Source: Actinomycetota bacterium
Lineage (GTDB): Bacteria > Actinomycetota > Acidimicrobiia > Acidimicrobiales > Poriferisodalaceae
Direction: 5' to 3'
DNA length: 37,506 nucleotides
NCBI GenBank assembly: GCA_002724355.1
Contig: PBOM01000052.1
Span: 26,457-63,962, forward strand
Positions 22,963 to 31,618 of this stretch are shown here, in pieces. Numbering within the stretch: position 1 is the stretch's first letter; each line of letters starts with the position of its first letter. Both the position numbers and the translations under genes were made by a program. The notes under the pieces were generated by a model that was not told where the DNA came from, ran no database searches, and was given only the letters and a program-made list of their open reading frames with translations.

Positions 22963-23276
22963 TGTGGTCCACATTCCACTGGGAGCTCGGCGTCTAGCCA
23001 AGCAAGAATTCCCCCTGTGACGTTGACAGCGTCAATCCCCTGAACGCGTAGATACTCGCAAGCGTTAGCGCTTCTAACGCCGCTACGGCAAATCACGTAC
23101 ACGGAAGGACCAGTAGCGATTTCATCTATTCGATCGACGACTTGGCCTAATGGAATGAGGTAACTCCCAGCAAGGTGTGCCTCGTCCCATTCATCGGGCT
23201 CGCGTACATCTATGACCTGAGCCCCTGTTTCCAAGCGGGTAGCTAAGTCTTCCGCAGAAATTTCAGGGATTGTCAT
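22959..23276 (-). CDS. Single-domain rhodanese
   Basis: 105 residues, one rhodanese domain with the active-site loop CRSGVRS (Cys63) and the VIDVREPDEWDEAHLAGS block. Likely moves sulfane sulfur between carriers, as GlpE/PspE-type proteins do. Good ribosome site GAGGTGAG just before the ATG. It lies between mobA (34 bases upstream) and rnd (4-base overlap). Being next to mobA suggests a link to molybdopterin sulfur chemistry, but this is only context. Confidence 0.93.
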   Translation of the reverse strand: MTIPEISAEDLATRLETGAQVIDVREPDEWDEAHLAGSYLIPLGQVVDRIDEIATGPSVYVICRSGVRSANACEYLRVQGIDAVNVTGGILAWLDAELPVECGPQ

Positions 23277-23310
23277 TGGCTCACCTCAACTTGAGAGGAT
23301 AGCCCGACCT

Positions 23311-23871
23311 CTACCTTCTTGAGAGGTTCAGTATCTGCACGACCTCCTGAAGTTCTTGGGGCGTGTTGACGTTCCGAACTTCATCTTCGTTTGCTGCCAC
23401 AGTGTCGAAATTCTCTGCTGTAAGGACATGCTTCGGACCCCTGGCGCCCTGTTCATATCCGATCTTCAAAATTTCAGCCACAGTTTTCTTGTATAAGCCA
23501 ATTAGCGGCTGGAGACGTTGACTCTGCGCCAACACGACAGGCTTTTCGGTCTCATTGCCCGCAGCGATGATCCGTTGTATGAGGGCGCCTGAAATTAGTG
23601 GCACGTCGCAAGGACATACAAACACATCCCCGAACGCGTCGACGGCGTCTATCAACGCACTCAATGGTCCCCCCTGGGGTTGAGAATCAGGTAGCCATTG
23701 CAGGCCACTATGCGTTTGGCCTCCGACTGTATAAATGCGATCAATACCTGCCGCTCTCATTGCCGCTGCTGCCCAGTGAACCATTGGTTTGCCAGAAAGC
23801 TCCAGCGATGCTTTATCGCGACCCATTCGTGATGATTTACCCCCACAGAAAATCGCTCCTGTGACAGTCAT
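23311..23871 (-). CDS. mobA: Molybdenum cofactor guanylyltransferase MobA
   Basis: Adds GMP to molybdopterin to make the guanine dinucleotide form; 186 residues. The N-terminal nucleotide motif GAIFCGGKSSRMGRDK is complete, followed by PQGGPLSALIDAVD and CPCDVPLIS (metal-binding aspartate). The ATG at 23871 is chosen because the glycine-rich motif begins five residues after it and because ATGA overlaps the true end of the upstream DUF3151 reading frame. A CTP-type homologue (MocA) is possible but the short length and motif favour MobA. Confidence 0.87.
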   Translation of the reverse strand: MTVTGAIFCGGKSSRMGRDKASLELSGKPMVHWAAAAMRAAGIDRIYTVGGQTHSGLQWLPDSQPQGGPLSALIDAVDAFGDVFVCPCDVPLISGALIQRIIAAGNETEKPVVLAQSQRLQPLIGLYKKTVAEILKIGYEQGARGPKHVLTAENFDTVAANEDEVRNVNTPQELQEVVQILNLSRR

Positions 23872-24308
23872 TCTGTTTCGGGTACTCCAGACGGATCGAG
23901 TTGGCCTAAAAATTCTGCGCACCGCTCCGCTTCGTCTGTCTCTCCAATCGCTTGGGCTGACCGTGCAAGGCCTAAAAGCGCTCGAAGAAATCCGCGGTTA
24001 CTTTCGTGAATCCAGCGGACATAGCCGCTTCCCTTTCAACCTGAGGCTCGTAAGGTGTCAAGGCCTCGGTGGTAACCCACTCTAAAATACGCGTACCGTT
24101 CGATAGTTTCTGTGGAAAGTTGGCCTAGCGCGACCCACGCGTCTAAGTATCTTGGCCACATCGCCGCGACGCGGGCGACAAGTGCCTTTCTCTCACCTTC
24201 GGGAGCGCTTAAAGCCTCAGAGAGGGCTACAACGGCGTTCTCGTCGTAGGTAGCGATAACTGTTTCTGGCAATCTTCCAGCGGAGAGCTGGATTGGCTGT
24301 TCGGACAT
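23868..24308 (-). pseudogene. DUF3151 gene with in-frame TGA replacing a Trp codon
   Basis: The frame from ATG at 24308 encodes 90 residues ending GYHRGLDTLRASG and then meets TGA at 24038-24036. Read through in the same frame, it stays open for 55 more codons (KGSGYVRWIHESNRGFLR..., IGETDEAERCAEFL...) and ends at TGA 23870-23868, overlapping the mobA ATG by 4 bases. The continuation is clearly the second half of DUF3151, where the family has Trp (NGWKGFG in the mycobacterial homologue, from memory). A single TGG-to-TGA change would explain it. TGA is used as an ordinary stop elsewhere here, so the code is standard. Alternatives: sequencing error, or stop readthrough. Confidence 0.85.
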
Positions 24309-24317
24309 ACTCTGACT

Positions 24318-25091
24318 TTACCTATGGCTCGCTTGTGAAGTTCCTGAAGCTTCGTTGACAGCGTTTTTGATCATCGCAGCTACAGCCCCGGCATGAGTCA
24401 TAGGAGCGTCATGTCTCGCTTTTGGAACACGCACCAGTGTCCCTCTTCTCGCTTCTTCTACTGTTAGTTCCGCCGCACGCTGAGCATGTGCTCCGGACAA
24501 TTCACCAACACCCGCATGCACCGGTGCTTCTATTTCGCGAATGACGTAGTGCTGAGTTAACTGTGTATTCAACTCTTGAACCATGAGCACCCCTTGTGTT
24601 CGTAGCCGCTCCTGGCTTCGCGTGGGTAGCGCACCCCATCGCTCTTCTCCCACCATACGACGTACAAAATGTTCGGCGGCATCACCCGGATCAACATCCG
24701 CGGATGGTGGGGGTGGCCACCATTCCTCCCATCCTCGGGGAGCTTCGTAAGAGACAACTGCGCGAATCGGTTGCCGTCCTCGAGAGGCCGCAGCTAACGC
24801 GATGCTTCCCCCGTAGCTGTGACCAAAGACGATAGACGGCATCCCATTGATTAGCCGTTCTAGATCCTCAACGTGTTGTTCGAAAGATGTTGGTTGATTA
24901 TCTGAATTTGATCGACCGTACCCTCGACGGTCATAGCGCAAAACCGGATACTCCGCGATGCCGCGGGCTACTCGGATCATTCCAGCGGCACGGTCGACAG
25001 CGCCGTGGACCATCACCACTTGCGGAGAGGTTGGCTTACCGGCGGACCGATATACGGCTAAACCAGCTTCAAGGGTCCACGTTTTGGGCAC
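24318..25091 (-). CDS. Alpha/beta hydrolase
   Basis: 257 residues. Nucleophile elbow GHSYGG with Ser92, oxyanion region MVHGAVDR (27-34), YDRRGYGRS (53-61) and catalytic His227 in ARHDAP. No signal peptide, so cytoplasmic. Substrate not predictable from sequence; small-molecule esterase or similar. GTG start 3 bases after the pyruvate kinase stop, and the DUF3151 gene begins 9 bases after its end, so it belongs to the pyk-to-rnd run. Confidence 0.88.
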   Translation of the reverse strand: MPKTWTLEAGLAVYRSAGKPTSPQVVMVHGAVDRAAGMIRVARGIAEYPVLRYDRRGYGRSNSDNQPTSFEQHVEDLERLINGMPSIVFGHSYGGSIALAAASRGRQPIRAVVSYEAPRGWEEWWPPPPSADVDPGDAAEHFVRRMVGEERWGALPTRSQERLRTQGVLMVQELNTQLTQHYVIREIEAPVHAGVGELSGAHAQRAAELTVEEARRGTLVRVPKARHDAPMTHAGAVAAMIKNAVNEASGTSQASHR

Positions 25092-25094
25092 GAA

Positions 25095-26537
25095 TCAGGG
25101 AACTCGAAGAACTCTGAGGGTATCGGTAGCGTGCGTGGCAGCACTTGAACCCGAGACAACGACAACAGTGTCTCCTGAGCGCACTACACCGACGCGAGCA
25201 GCTGTGGCCACGGCTTCTTCCGCTGTAGCTGCCGGTGTTGCTTGTTCGTTGAATACGAGCGGGCGTGTACCCCAAGACAGAGACAACTGATTGGCTGTGC
25301 GGTCGTCGAAGGTCATCCCGAAGAGGGGCACTGTTGGTCGGAAACGTGCAACGCTGCGGACAGTAAATCCTGAACGACTCAAACAGATAATAGCTTCAGC
25401 TTCCGTTTCAGTTGCTGTGCGGGCGGCTGCTGAGGTGAGGGCATCAGTCACTCGTAGATATGCCGCATCTGATTTAGCTCTCCGTCGAATCGCTTGAATG
25501 TGCTCACCCCAGGCTTCATAGCTAAATTTTTCGTCAGCGCGGGCAGTGATTCGCGCCATGGTCTTCACGGAATTAATCGGGTCCCGCCCTATTGCTGTTT
25601 CCCCACTGAGCATGACAGCTGATGTGCCGTCGAAGACAGCGTTCGCGATGTCTGACGCTTCAGCTCGAGTCGGTGTGGGTGCAGAAACCATTGACTCGAG
25701 CATCTGGGTGGCTGTGATCGCTGGTCGACCAAGAGCGATGCATTCTTGGATGATGTGTTTCTGGAGATGTGGAAGTTCCTCGATGTCTGCTTCTGAACCG
25801 AGGTCTCCTCGAGCAACCATGACTGCGCCGGAAGCTTCAATAATGCCTTCAAGGTTCAACACCGCTGCCTTAGTTTCAATCTTGGCGATGATCATTGGTC
25901 CACGTGGAGCGGGCTCAACGCCCAGTCGTCGAATATCGTGCGCCGACCGAACGAAGGATACAGCGACCATGTCGGTTCCCAGTTCGACGAAGGTATCTAG
26001 AAGAGTCAGATCTTGGTCTGTGGGTGAACTCAGCCTTAGGCGGTCTGAAGGCACGTGAAGGCCCGGTCGGCCTTCGAGTCGGCCTCCATGAACGACTCTG
26101 GCTTTCAATCTGTCCCCTTCTCGTTCCTCCACTCTTACGACTACGTTTCCGTCGGCGAACGACAAGCTGTCACCTGGTTGGACGTCTTGGAGAAGGTTCG
26201 GGTAGTCCACGGTGATGATGTCAGCGGTGCTTACATCGCCTTCGACGGCTAGGGACATTTGCGCGTCTTCGAGCAGCTCTACACCACCGTTATCAAAGGG
26301 TGCGCAGCGGATCTTTGGACCTGGGAGATCGACGACAATCCCGACATGTTTTCCGAGCTCGCTGGCGACTGATCGCACCATGCGGAATTTCTCGACTTGC
26401 TCATCAAGAGTGCCATGAGCGAGCCCGATCCGAGCTACATCCATACCAGCTTCGATCATTCCCCGTAGTGTCGACTCGCTTTGAGAAGCTGGGCCAATGG
26501 TGGCAATGATTTTCGTGCGACGTGCCATTCCGTCCAC
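25095..26537 (-). CDS. pyk: Pyruvate kinase, potassium site altered
   Basis: Converts phosphoenolpyruvate and ADP to pyruvate and ATP; 480 residues. Present: KIIATIGPAS, IIAKIETK (catalytic Lys), MVARGDLGSE, ATQMLESM and the C-terminal domain. Unusual: the potassium-site loop normally RLNFSHG reads RIGLAHG (Gly38 and Ala40 replace Asn and Ser), and DTKGPEIR reads DLPGPKIR (Leu71 for Thr, Lys75 for Glu). Lys at the last position is the known mark of potassium-independent enzymes. GTG at 26537 is chosen because GAGGAGG lies 9 bases upstream; ATG at 26528 is the alternative. First gene of a long minus-strand run. Confidence 0.92.
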   Translation of the reverse strand: MDGMARRTKIIATIGPASQSESTLRGMIEAGMDVARIGLAHGTLDEQVEKFRMVRSVASELGKHVGIVVDLPGPKIRCAPFDNGGVELLEDAQMSLAVEGDVSTADIITVDYPNLLQDVQPGDSLSFADGNVVVRVEEREGDRLKARVVHGGRLEGRPGLHVPSDRLRLSSPTDQDLTLLDTFVELGTDMVAVSFVRSAHDIRRLGVEPAPRGPMIIAKIETKAAVLNLEGIIEASGAVMVARGDLGSEADIEELPHLQKHIIQECIALGRPAITATQMLESMVSAPTPTRAEASDIANAVFDGTSAVMLSGETAIGRDPINSVKTMARITARADEKFSYEAWGEHIQAIRRRAKSDAAYLRVTDALTSAAARTATETEAEAIICLSRSGFTVRSVARFRPTVPLFGMTFDDRTANQLSLSWGTRPLVFNEQATPAATAEEAVATAARVGVVRSGDTVVVVSGSSAATHATDTLRVLRVP

Positions 26538-26642
26538 GGTACCGAGCCTCCTCAAAAAGACCAGAAGAATTTCTAGTGTTCATCTGATCGTCACCATCAA
26601 AGAAGTAGCTATTCCTGTCCCGAACCTCCTATCGTCGCTCAA

Positions 26643-27263
26643 ATGGAGTTAATTTTCGTTCGCCACGGAAGGCCTGAGCACGTACAGACTTCTGATGGCA
26701 GCCCCGCAGATCCCCCATTGGCGGAGGTTGGGCATCTCCAAGCAGCAGCGGTAGCACAGTGGCTGAAAGAAGAAACGGTTGACCATATCTACAGCAGCCC
26801 CATGCGTCGGGCGATGGAAACTGCAAAGCCCATCGAAGAAGCCTTAGGGCTCAGTGTCACTATCCGGGAACACCTAAGCGAATTTGATCGCAATTCGAGT
26901 TCCTATGTACCGATGGAGATCTTGAAGGAGGTCAATCGGCGAGCCTGGGAGCGCATGGCGTCCGGCGCGGTTAGCGACTCAACAGATTCCATGCACACAT
27001 GGCGCGACTCGGTGCTTGGCGAGGTTGAACACCTGATCGAGCACCACTCAGGGCAGCGAGTTGTTGTTGTATGCCATGGAGGCGTAATCAACGCCTATCT
27101 AGCTTTTTGCCTGTCCATCGACGAACGTGAGTTCATGAAATTCGATGTTGATTACACATCAGTAACTCGCGTCCTCGCGTCAAGCACTGGACACCGAAGT
27201 GTTAAATCCGTTAACGAGACCACTCACTTCCGGGGACAGCCCCATCTGTCTATCCGTGATTAG
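26643..27263 (+). CDS. Histidine phosphatase family protein
   Basis: 206 residues, phosphoglycerate-mutase-like fold. Catalytic RHG with His8, Arg56 in SSPMRRAMET, Glu80 in LSEFD, and second histidine His145 in VVCHGGV. Most such proteins dephosphorylate small phosphorylated metabolites; substrate unknown here. The ATG has no ribosome-binding site, but TATCGT (26630-26635) lies 7 bases upstream, so leaderless expression is possible. Stands alone between divergent pyk and a convergent acyl-CoA dehydrogenase. Confidence 0.9.
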   Translation: MELIFVRHGRPEHVQTSDGSPADPPLAEVGHLQAAAVAQWLKEETVDHIYSSPMRRAMETAKPIEEALGLSVTIREHLSEFDRNSSSYVPMEILKEVNRRAWERMASGAVSDSTDSMHTWRDSVLGEVEHLIEHHSGQRVVVVCHGGVINAYLAFCLSIDEREFMKFDVDYTSVTRVLASSTGHRSVKSVNETTHFRGQPHLSIRD

Positions 27264-27275
27264 CGAGGGGCTCTC

Positions 27276-28463
27276 TTAGTTGTTCGGAACCTCCGAAAAC
27301 GGCTGTTCCTTGTCCGTTCTCACGTCGCCCGGAAGCCCTAAGACACGCTCACCAAGAATATTGCGCATGACCTCTGAAGTGCCGCCCTCAATGGAGTTGG
27401 CCCTTGACCGCAGGAACTGTTGCTGGGGGCTTGCTGCGCCCATAGCCATCGCCGACCGTTCGATTGAGTAGGTGTCGTACAGCATTCCGCGAGCTCCCAA
27501 CAGTTCCATGTTGAACTCGTGAATATCTTTGTTGTTTTCGGCAAATGCCAACTTGCCAGTCGATCCTTCCGGCCCAGGCACTCCCTTGGCTCGATTTTGG
27601 CTCGCTCGAATGTTGGTGAGTCGGGCAACTTCTGCCTTCGCCCAGAGGATCATCAAGCGGTCTCGAGTTGCAGCATCCTGGCGGTCCTCGTCCATTTCAG
27701 CCCATAGCCGGACTGATTCGGCAATTGGTCCTGAGCCGCGCGGCGCCTGGCCTCCCCCAATAGCGACGCGCTCGTTCATTAGCGTGGTGAGAGCGACCCT
27801 CCATCCCTCTCCGGTTTCGCCCAACCGTTCTGAATCCGGAATACGAGCGTCGGTGAAGTAGACCTCGTTGAATTCAGCATCTCCGGTCATTTGCCTTAAC
27901 GGCCTAACGTCAACGCCCGCCTGGTCCATGTCTATAACGAAATATGACAGACCTTTGTGCTTGGGCGCGTCCGGGTCGGTACGAGTTACGAGACATCCCC
28001 AGCGGGAGACGTGAGCAAGCGTTGTCCACACTTTCTGACCGTTAACTACCCATTCGTCGCCATCCTTCACGGCTCGACTTGTCAATCCAGCCACGTCGCT
28101 GCCGGCTGAAGGCTCCGAAAACAGCTGACACCAGATCTCTTCGGTTGTGAAGAGGGGCCGCAGGTATTTCGCTTTCTGCTTCTCACTTCCGTGCGTGTAG
28201 ACCGTGGGCCCGCACATTCCATAGCCAATTGGGTTACGAGGCCAGCACATAGGCGCGCCTGCATCGACCAGTTTCGCGTTGACTCGCCCCTGAAGCTTGG
28301 GGGCAAGGCCAAGGCCTCCATACCCTTCATCGAAATGCACCCACGCCAGTCCAAGGTCGTATTGAGCGCCGAGGAACTCTGTGCGCGAACCGTTGGGATC
28401 GTGTTGCTCTAATAACTGCTGGACCAGAGCGTCAAGATGTTTTTCTTCTGAGTTTTGATTCAT
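27276..28463 (-). CDS. Acyl-CoA dehydrogenase
   Basis: FAD enzyme introducing a double bond into acyl-CoA, 395 residues, full length. FAD/substrate motifs QLFSEPSAGSDVAGL and VVNGQKVWTTLAHVSRW are clear, followed by GARGMLYD and the end SIEGGTSEVMRNILGERVLGLPGD. The usual catalytic Glu of the medium-chain type (YEGT) aligns with Gly360 in IEGGT, as in many actinobacterial FadE proteins, so the catalytic base is probably elsewhere. AGAGGA lies 6 bases before the ATG. Substrate could be a branched or ring-derived acyl-CoA; not determinable here. Confidence 0.92.
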   Translation of the reverse strand: MNQNSEEKHLDALVQQLLEQHDPNGSRTEFLGAQYDLGLAWVHFDEGYGGLGLAPKLQGRVNAKLVDAGAPMCWPRNPIGYGMCGPTVYTHGSEKQKAKYLRPLFTTEEIWCQLFSEPSAGSDVAGLTSRAVKDGDEWVVNGQKVWTTLAHVSRWGCLVTRTDPDAPKHKGLSYFVIDMDQAGVDVRPLRQMTGDAEFNEVYFTDARIPDSERLGETGEGWRVALTTLMNERVAIGGGQAPRGSGPIAESVRLWAEMDEDRQDAATRDRLMILWAKAEVARLTNIRASQNRAKGVPGPEGSTGKLAFAENNKDIHEFNMELLGARGMLYDTYSIERSAMAMGAASPQQQFLRSRANSIEGGTSEVMRNILGERVLGLPGDVRTDKEQPFSEVPNN

Positions 28464-28607
28464 GTTTGTTCCTCTGGAGTCATTGCGTTACAACACCAAC
28501 AAAACCCCTCGATGGTGGACTAAATAAGTTTCTCAGCTTTCTGCTGCTTTCCTGTCTCTCCCTCGCAACTTTTTGTGCTCTTCGATTTGTTAAGGAATCG
28601 CAACCTC

Positions 28608-29399
28608 TCAATTTAAGCGCCGCCAGAACTGTGTTGATAAGGACTGGATTTGCTGTTTCGCGTCACCTGTGGTGCGGCCGGCTATTTCCTCAAGCCGGCG
28701 TGCAGCTTGGTCTGTTCTGCCTAACGAATCAAGTGCTGCCGCCAGTTGTTTAACCTCACCTAAGGGCGGAGAATTCCAACACACCATGAGGTCAAGGACC
28801 CGAATCAGGTCTTCTGTCGATTTTCGCTTAACATGAACAAGACGCAGGTTGTTGAGCATTCGGGACAGGATCGCGTCACTGGAAGTCTCTTCAAGGAACT
28901 CGGGCCGAAATTCAGCCGACGGATTCAAATAGGCAAACAACTTCTCGGCGTCCTCAGGGGTAATGATTTTGCCTCGGAATGGGTCAAGGAGTTGATTAGC
29001 GTCTTGTTTATCTCCGACCAGGAAATGACCTGGCATGCCAATCCCACAGGCTTCGACGTCGCACCTTCTACAGACTTCCATCATCACCACGGCGAGAGAT
29101 ATGGGTATTCCTATCCTCGACTCAAGTACGTGTTCCAAATAGCTATTGCGCGGATTGAAATAGTCCAAATTGTCCCCGGCAAAGCCAAGTTCATCAAACA
29201 GCAGCGTTGCAACCCCAACGAACGACGGTGTGATCACGCGAGAAGCCAGCTCATCCAGCGATCCAAGCCCTACCTCCAGTTGGAGCGGACGATCTTGGCA
29301 GTGCGCGCTTAAAGCGAAGGCTGCCTCATCTAGAGGAACCGGTGTCTTTAGCAAAGCTTCAGAGAAACGATCCAGAGATGCGTCCGAGGAGGAAGTCAC
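28608..29399 (-). CDS. SirB1-family transglutaminase-like/TPR protein
   Basis: 263 residues. The central block NSYLEHVLESRIGIPISLAVVMMEVCRRCDVEACGIGMPGHFLVG is diagnostic of SirB1 proteins, in which the transglutaminase-like fold has Ser in place of the catalytic Cys and keeps PGHFLV. A helical TPR-like C-terminal part follows (LRLVHVKRKSTEDLIRVLDL). Role unsettled; not expected to be an active transglutaminase. GTG start, weak ribosome site. Divergent from the GDPD gene with 59 bases between starts. Confidence 0.87.
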   Translation of the reverse strand: MTSSSDASLDRFSEALLKTPVPLDEAAFALSAHCQDRPLQLEVGLGSLDELASRVITPSFVGVATLLFDELGFAGDNLDYFNPRNSYLEHVLESRIGIPISLAVVMMEVCRRCDVEACGIGMPGHFLVGDKQDANQLLDPFRGKIITPEDAEKLFAYLNPSAEFRPEFLEETSSDAILSRMLNNLRLVHVKRKSTEDLIRVLDLMVCWNSPPLGEVKQLAAALDSLGRTDQAARRLEEIAGRTTGDAKQQIQSLSTQFWRRLN

Positions 29400-29458
29400 T
29401 GACTTCGGAGAGTAGCTTGAGATCAGAACCTACCGGTGAATTGAGATATCGATTACTT

Positions 29459-30226
29459 ATGTCAAGCCCTCATCCATATTTGGATACTTCCGGTCCGATC
29501 CCCATCGCCCATCGAGGCGGTGCTGGGGAATGGCCCGAAAACACCATGCCCGCATTTCAAGGAGCGGTCGATCTTGGCTATGAGTATGTCGAAACTGACG
29601 TTCATGCCACAGCAGATGGTGTGCTTGTAGCTTTCCATGACGATCGCTTGGATCGGGTTACAGATAAGGTCGGCAAGATTTCCGAACTTCGCTGGAACGA
29701 CGTTAAAGCCGCTCTAGTCGATGGACAGGAGCCGATACCTCTATTCAGTGAGCTCATGCGGAGCTTTCCGGAGCTCAAGGTCAACATCGACCCAAAATCA
29801 AATGAAGCTGTGGAGCCTTTGATTAGGGAACTCCGCGAGTTGGATGCTCTTGACCGGGTTTGCGTTGGAGCATTCTCTGATGCGCGTCTGAAGAGGATCC
29901 ATAGAGAATTTGGCGAGGCTGTTTGCCTCAGCATGGGCCCCATTGAGGTCGTCAAGGCTCGTCTTAGCGCTTGGGGCATGCCAGTTGGAGAATTTCGGGC
30001 TCGCGCTGCCCAAGTCCCAATTACTCAAGGACCGGTCAGAATTGTCGACCACCGCTTTGTAGAAAAGATGCACGCCCATGGAATTGCAGTTCACGTGTGG
30101 ACGATTGACGAGACTGATGAAATGAATTGGCTCCTCGACGTCGGCGTTGACGGCATTATGACGGACCTACCAGCGGTTCTTCTAGACGTAATGTCGCGAC
30201 GAGGCTTATGGCCTCATGGCGGTTAG
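29459..30226 (+). CDS. Glycerophosphodiester phosphodiesterase
   Basis: Hydrolyses glycerophosphodiesters to glycerol 3-phosphate and an alcohol; 255 residues. GDPD motifs are complete: AHRGGAGEWPENTMPAF (His18, Arg19), ETDVHATADG (Glu45, Asp47), FHDDRLDR (His60), and VHVWTIDE near the end. No signal peptide, so it acts inside the cell. The ATG at 29459 is preferred; the open frame upstream to 29342 overlaps the divergent SirB1 gene and lacks family similarity. TATCGA lies 6 bases before the ATG and there is no good ribosome site. First of a three-gene run. Confidence 0.92.
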   Translation: MSSPHPYLDTSGPIPIAHRGGAGEWPENTMPAFQGAVDLGYEYVETDVHATADGVLVAFHDDRLDRVTDKVGKISELRWNDVKAALVDGQEPIPLFSELMRSFPELKVNIDPKSNEAVEPLIRELRELDALDRVCVGAFSDARLKRIHREFGEAVCLSMGPIEVVKARLSAWGMPVGEFRARAAQVPITQGPVRIVDHRFVEKMHAHGIAVHVWTIDETDEMNWLLDVGVDGIMTDLPAVLLDVMSRRGLWPHGG

Positions 30227-30229
30227 GTC

Positions 30230-31618
30230 ATGACGGTCATCAACAATGCGTTGTTTCAGCGCTTTGAGACAATCGTCGGATCATCTCATGCGTTGCATCA
30301 AGATGAACTAGTCGCGAGTTACACGACTGATTGGACAGGACGGTTCCAAGGTTCAACACCATTAGTGCTGAGACCAGGCACTACGGACGAAGTTGCTGCA
30401 ATTGTTCGCGTTGCCAATGATGCGGGAATCGCGCTGGTACCCCAAGGGGGCAACACTGGCTTAGTAGGTGGAAGTGTGCCACTTCGGGGCGAGGTTGTTT
30501 TATCGTTGCTGCGCCTCGACGCTTGTGAACCAGTTGACATATTGGCCCAACAGGTCACTCTCGAGGCCGGAGTGACGTTAGCTCAAGCACAAAGCCACGT
30601 CTCACCGTTCGATCTCGCCGTTGGGGTTGATTTAGCAGCTCGCGATAGTTGCACCATCGGAGGGATGATCGCCACCAACGCTGGGGGCATCAACGTATTG
30701 CGTTACGGTCCGATGAGAGATCAATTGCTCGGTGTGGAAGCGGTTATGGCCGATGGTTCTGTGATCAGTCACCTTGAAGGGCTAGAAAAAGACAATACCG
30801 GTTATCACCTCCCAGGCTTGTTAGCTGGTAGCGAGGGATCCCTGGCAGTGATCACTAAAGCCCGTTTACGACTGCACCCTCATTTAGAGGAACGTTGTTC
30901 AGCGATGCTCGCTTTCAACTCCGTACAGGACGCTGTGAGAGCGACTGCCCAATTACGACGTTCGGTCCTTGACCTACAAGCGGTAGAAGTGATTTTTCGC
31001 GAGGCCATGGACTTGGTTTCGACTTACATTTCGACTTCTATCCCGATTGGCTCAGACGGTTCGGCGTGGCTGTTAGTGGAGGCAGCGTCTAGCAGCGACC
31101 CTACCGATCAACTAGCCGACGCTATTGACCAATTAGGGGCCCTAGTTTCGGATGTCGCAGTAGGCCGGGATAGCACCAGTCGAGCGGGGCTATGGCAATT
31201 CCGCGAAAAGATCACTGAAGCTATTGCAACGCAAGGAACCCCACACAAGCTTGACGTTACGCTCCCGGCATCGCAGTTAGCCGAATTCGTCACCAAAATA
31301 CCCGAGATAATCAGCAGGGTCGACAGTGGTGCTACCGCAGTCATGTTCGGGCACCTCGGAGATGGAAACGTTCATGTCAATGTTCTAGGAGAAGGTGGCC
31401 TAGAACCTCACGAGGCTGTGGAATCTGCTGTCCTTAACTACGTTGCACAGCTAGGAGGAAGTATCTCGGCCGAACACGGTATAGGAACTGCAAAGAAGGA
31501 GTTCTTGCACCTAAACCGGTCGAGCGACGAAGTAGCTATTTTCCGTGCGATTAAGTCAAGTTTCGACCCTAAAGGGACGTTGAGCCCCAACACATTGATT
31601 CCTCCTGAGCAACAATGA
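30230..31618 (+). CDS. FAD-linked 2-hydroxyacid dehydrogenase (D2HGDH/D-LDH type)
   Basis: 462 residues, VAO family: FAD_binding_4 domain with LVPQGGNTGLVGGSVP (FAD loop) and GGMIATNAGGINVLRYG, then FAD-oxidase_C with MFGHLGDGNVHVNV and SAEHGIGTAKKEFL. The GGNTGLVGG and RYG pattern is closer to D-2-hydroxyglutarate dehydrogenase than to GlcD, but D-lactate is possible. Gap of 3 bases after the GDPD gene and 4-base overlap with the next gene, so all three are cotranscribed. Distinct from glcD at 19139, which has GlcE/GlcF partners. Confidence 0.9.
   Translation: MTVINNALFQRFETIVGSSHALHQDELVASYTTDWTGRFQGSTPLVLRPGTTDEVAAIVRVANDAGIALVPQGGNTGLVGGSVPLRGEVVLSLLRLDACEPVDILAQQVTLEAGVTLAQAQSHVSPFDLAVGVDLAARDSCTIGGMIATNAGGINVLRYGPMRDQLLGVEAVMADGSVISHLEGLEKDNTGYHLPGLLAGSEGSLAVITKARLRLHPHLEERCSAMLAFNSVQDAVRATAQLRRSVLDLQAVEVIFREAMDLVSTYISTSIPIGSDGSAWLLVEAASSSDPTDQLADAIDQLGALVSDVAVGRDSTSRAGLWQFREKITEAIATQGTPHKLDVTLPASQLAEFVTKIPEIISRVDSGATAVMFGHLGDGNVHVNVLGEGGLEPHEAVESAVLNYVAQLGGSISAEHGIGTAKKEFLHLNRSSDEVAIFRAIKSSFDPKGTLSPNTLIPPEQQ

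Noticed and set aside
23872-23922. N-terminal extension of MobA
   Set aside because: This stretch is the out-of-frame end of the DUF3151 gene; the nucleotide motif starts right after the ATG at 23871.
24036-24038. TGA reassigned to tryptophan in this organism
   Set aside because: TGA is the natural stop at several tight gene overlaps here (pup/prcB, hxlR/fbiC, glcF and the following small gene), so a recoded genome does not fit.
27283-27297. TTCGGA-ACC-TCCGAA hairpin after the histidine phosphatase gene
   Set aside because: It lies in the last codons of the convergent acyl-CoA dehydrogenase, has a short stem and no T run; too weak to call a terminator.
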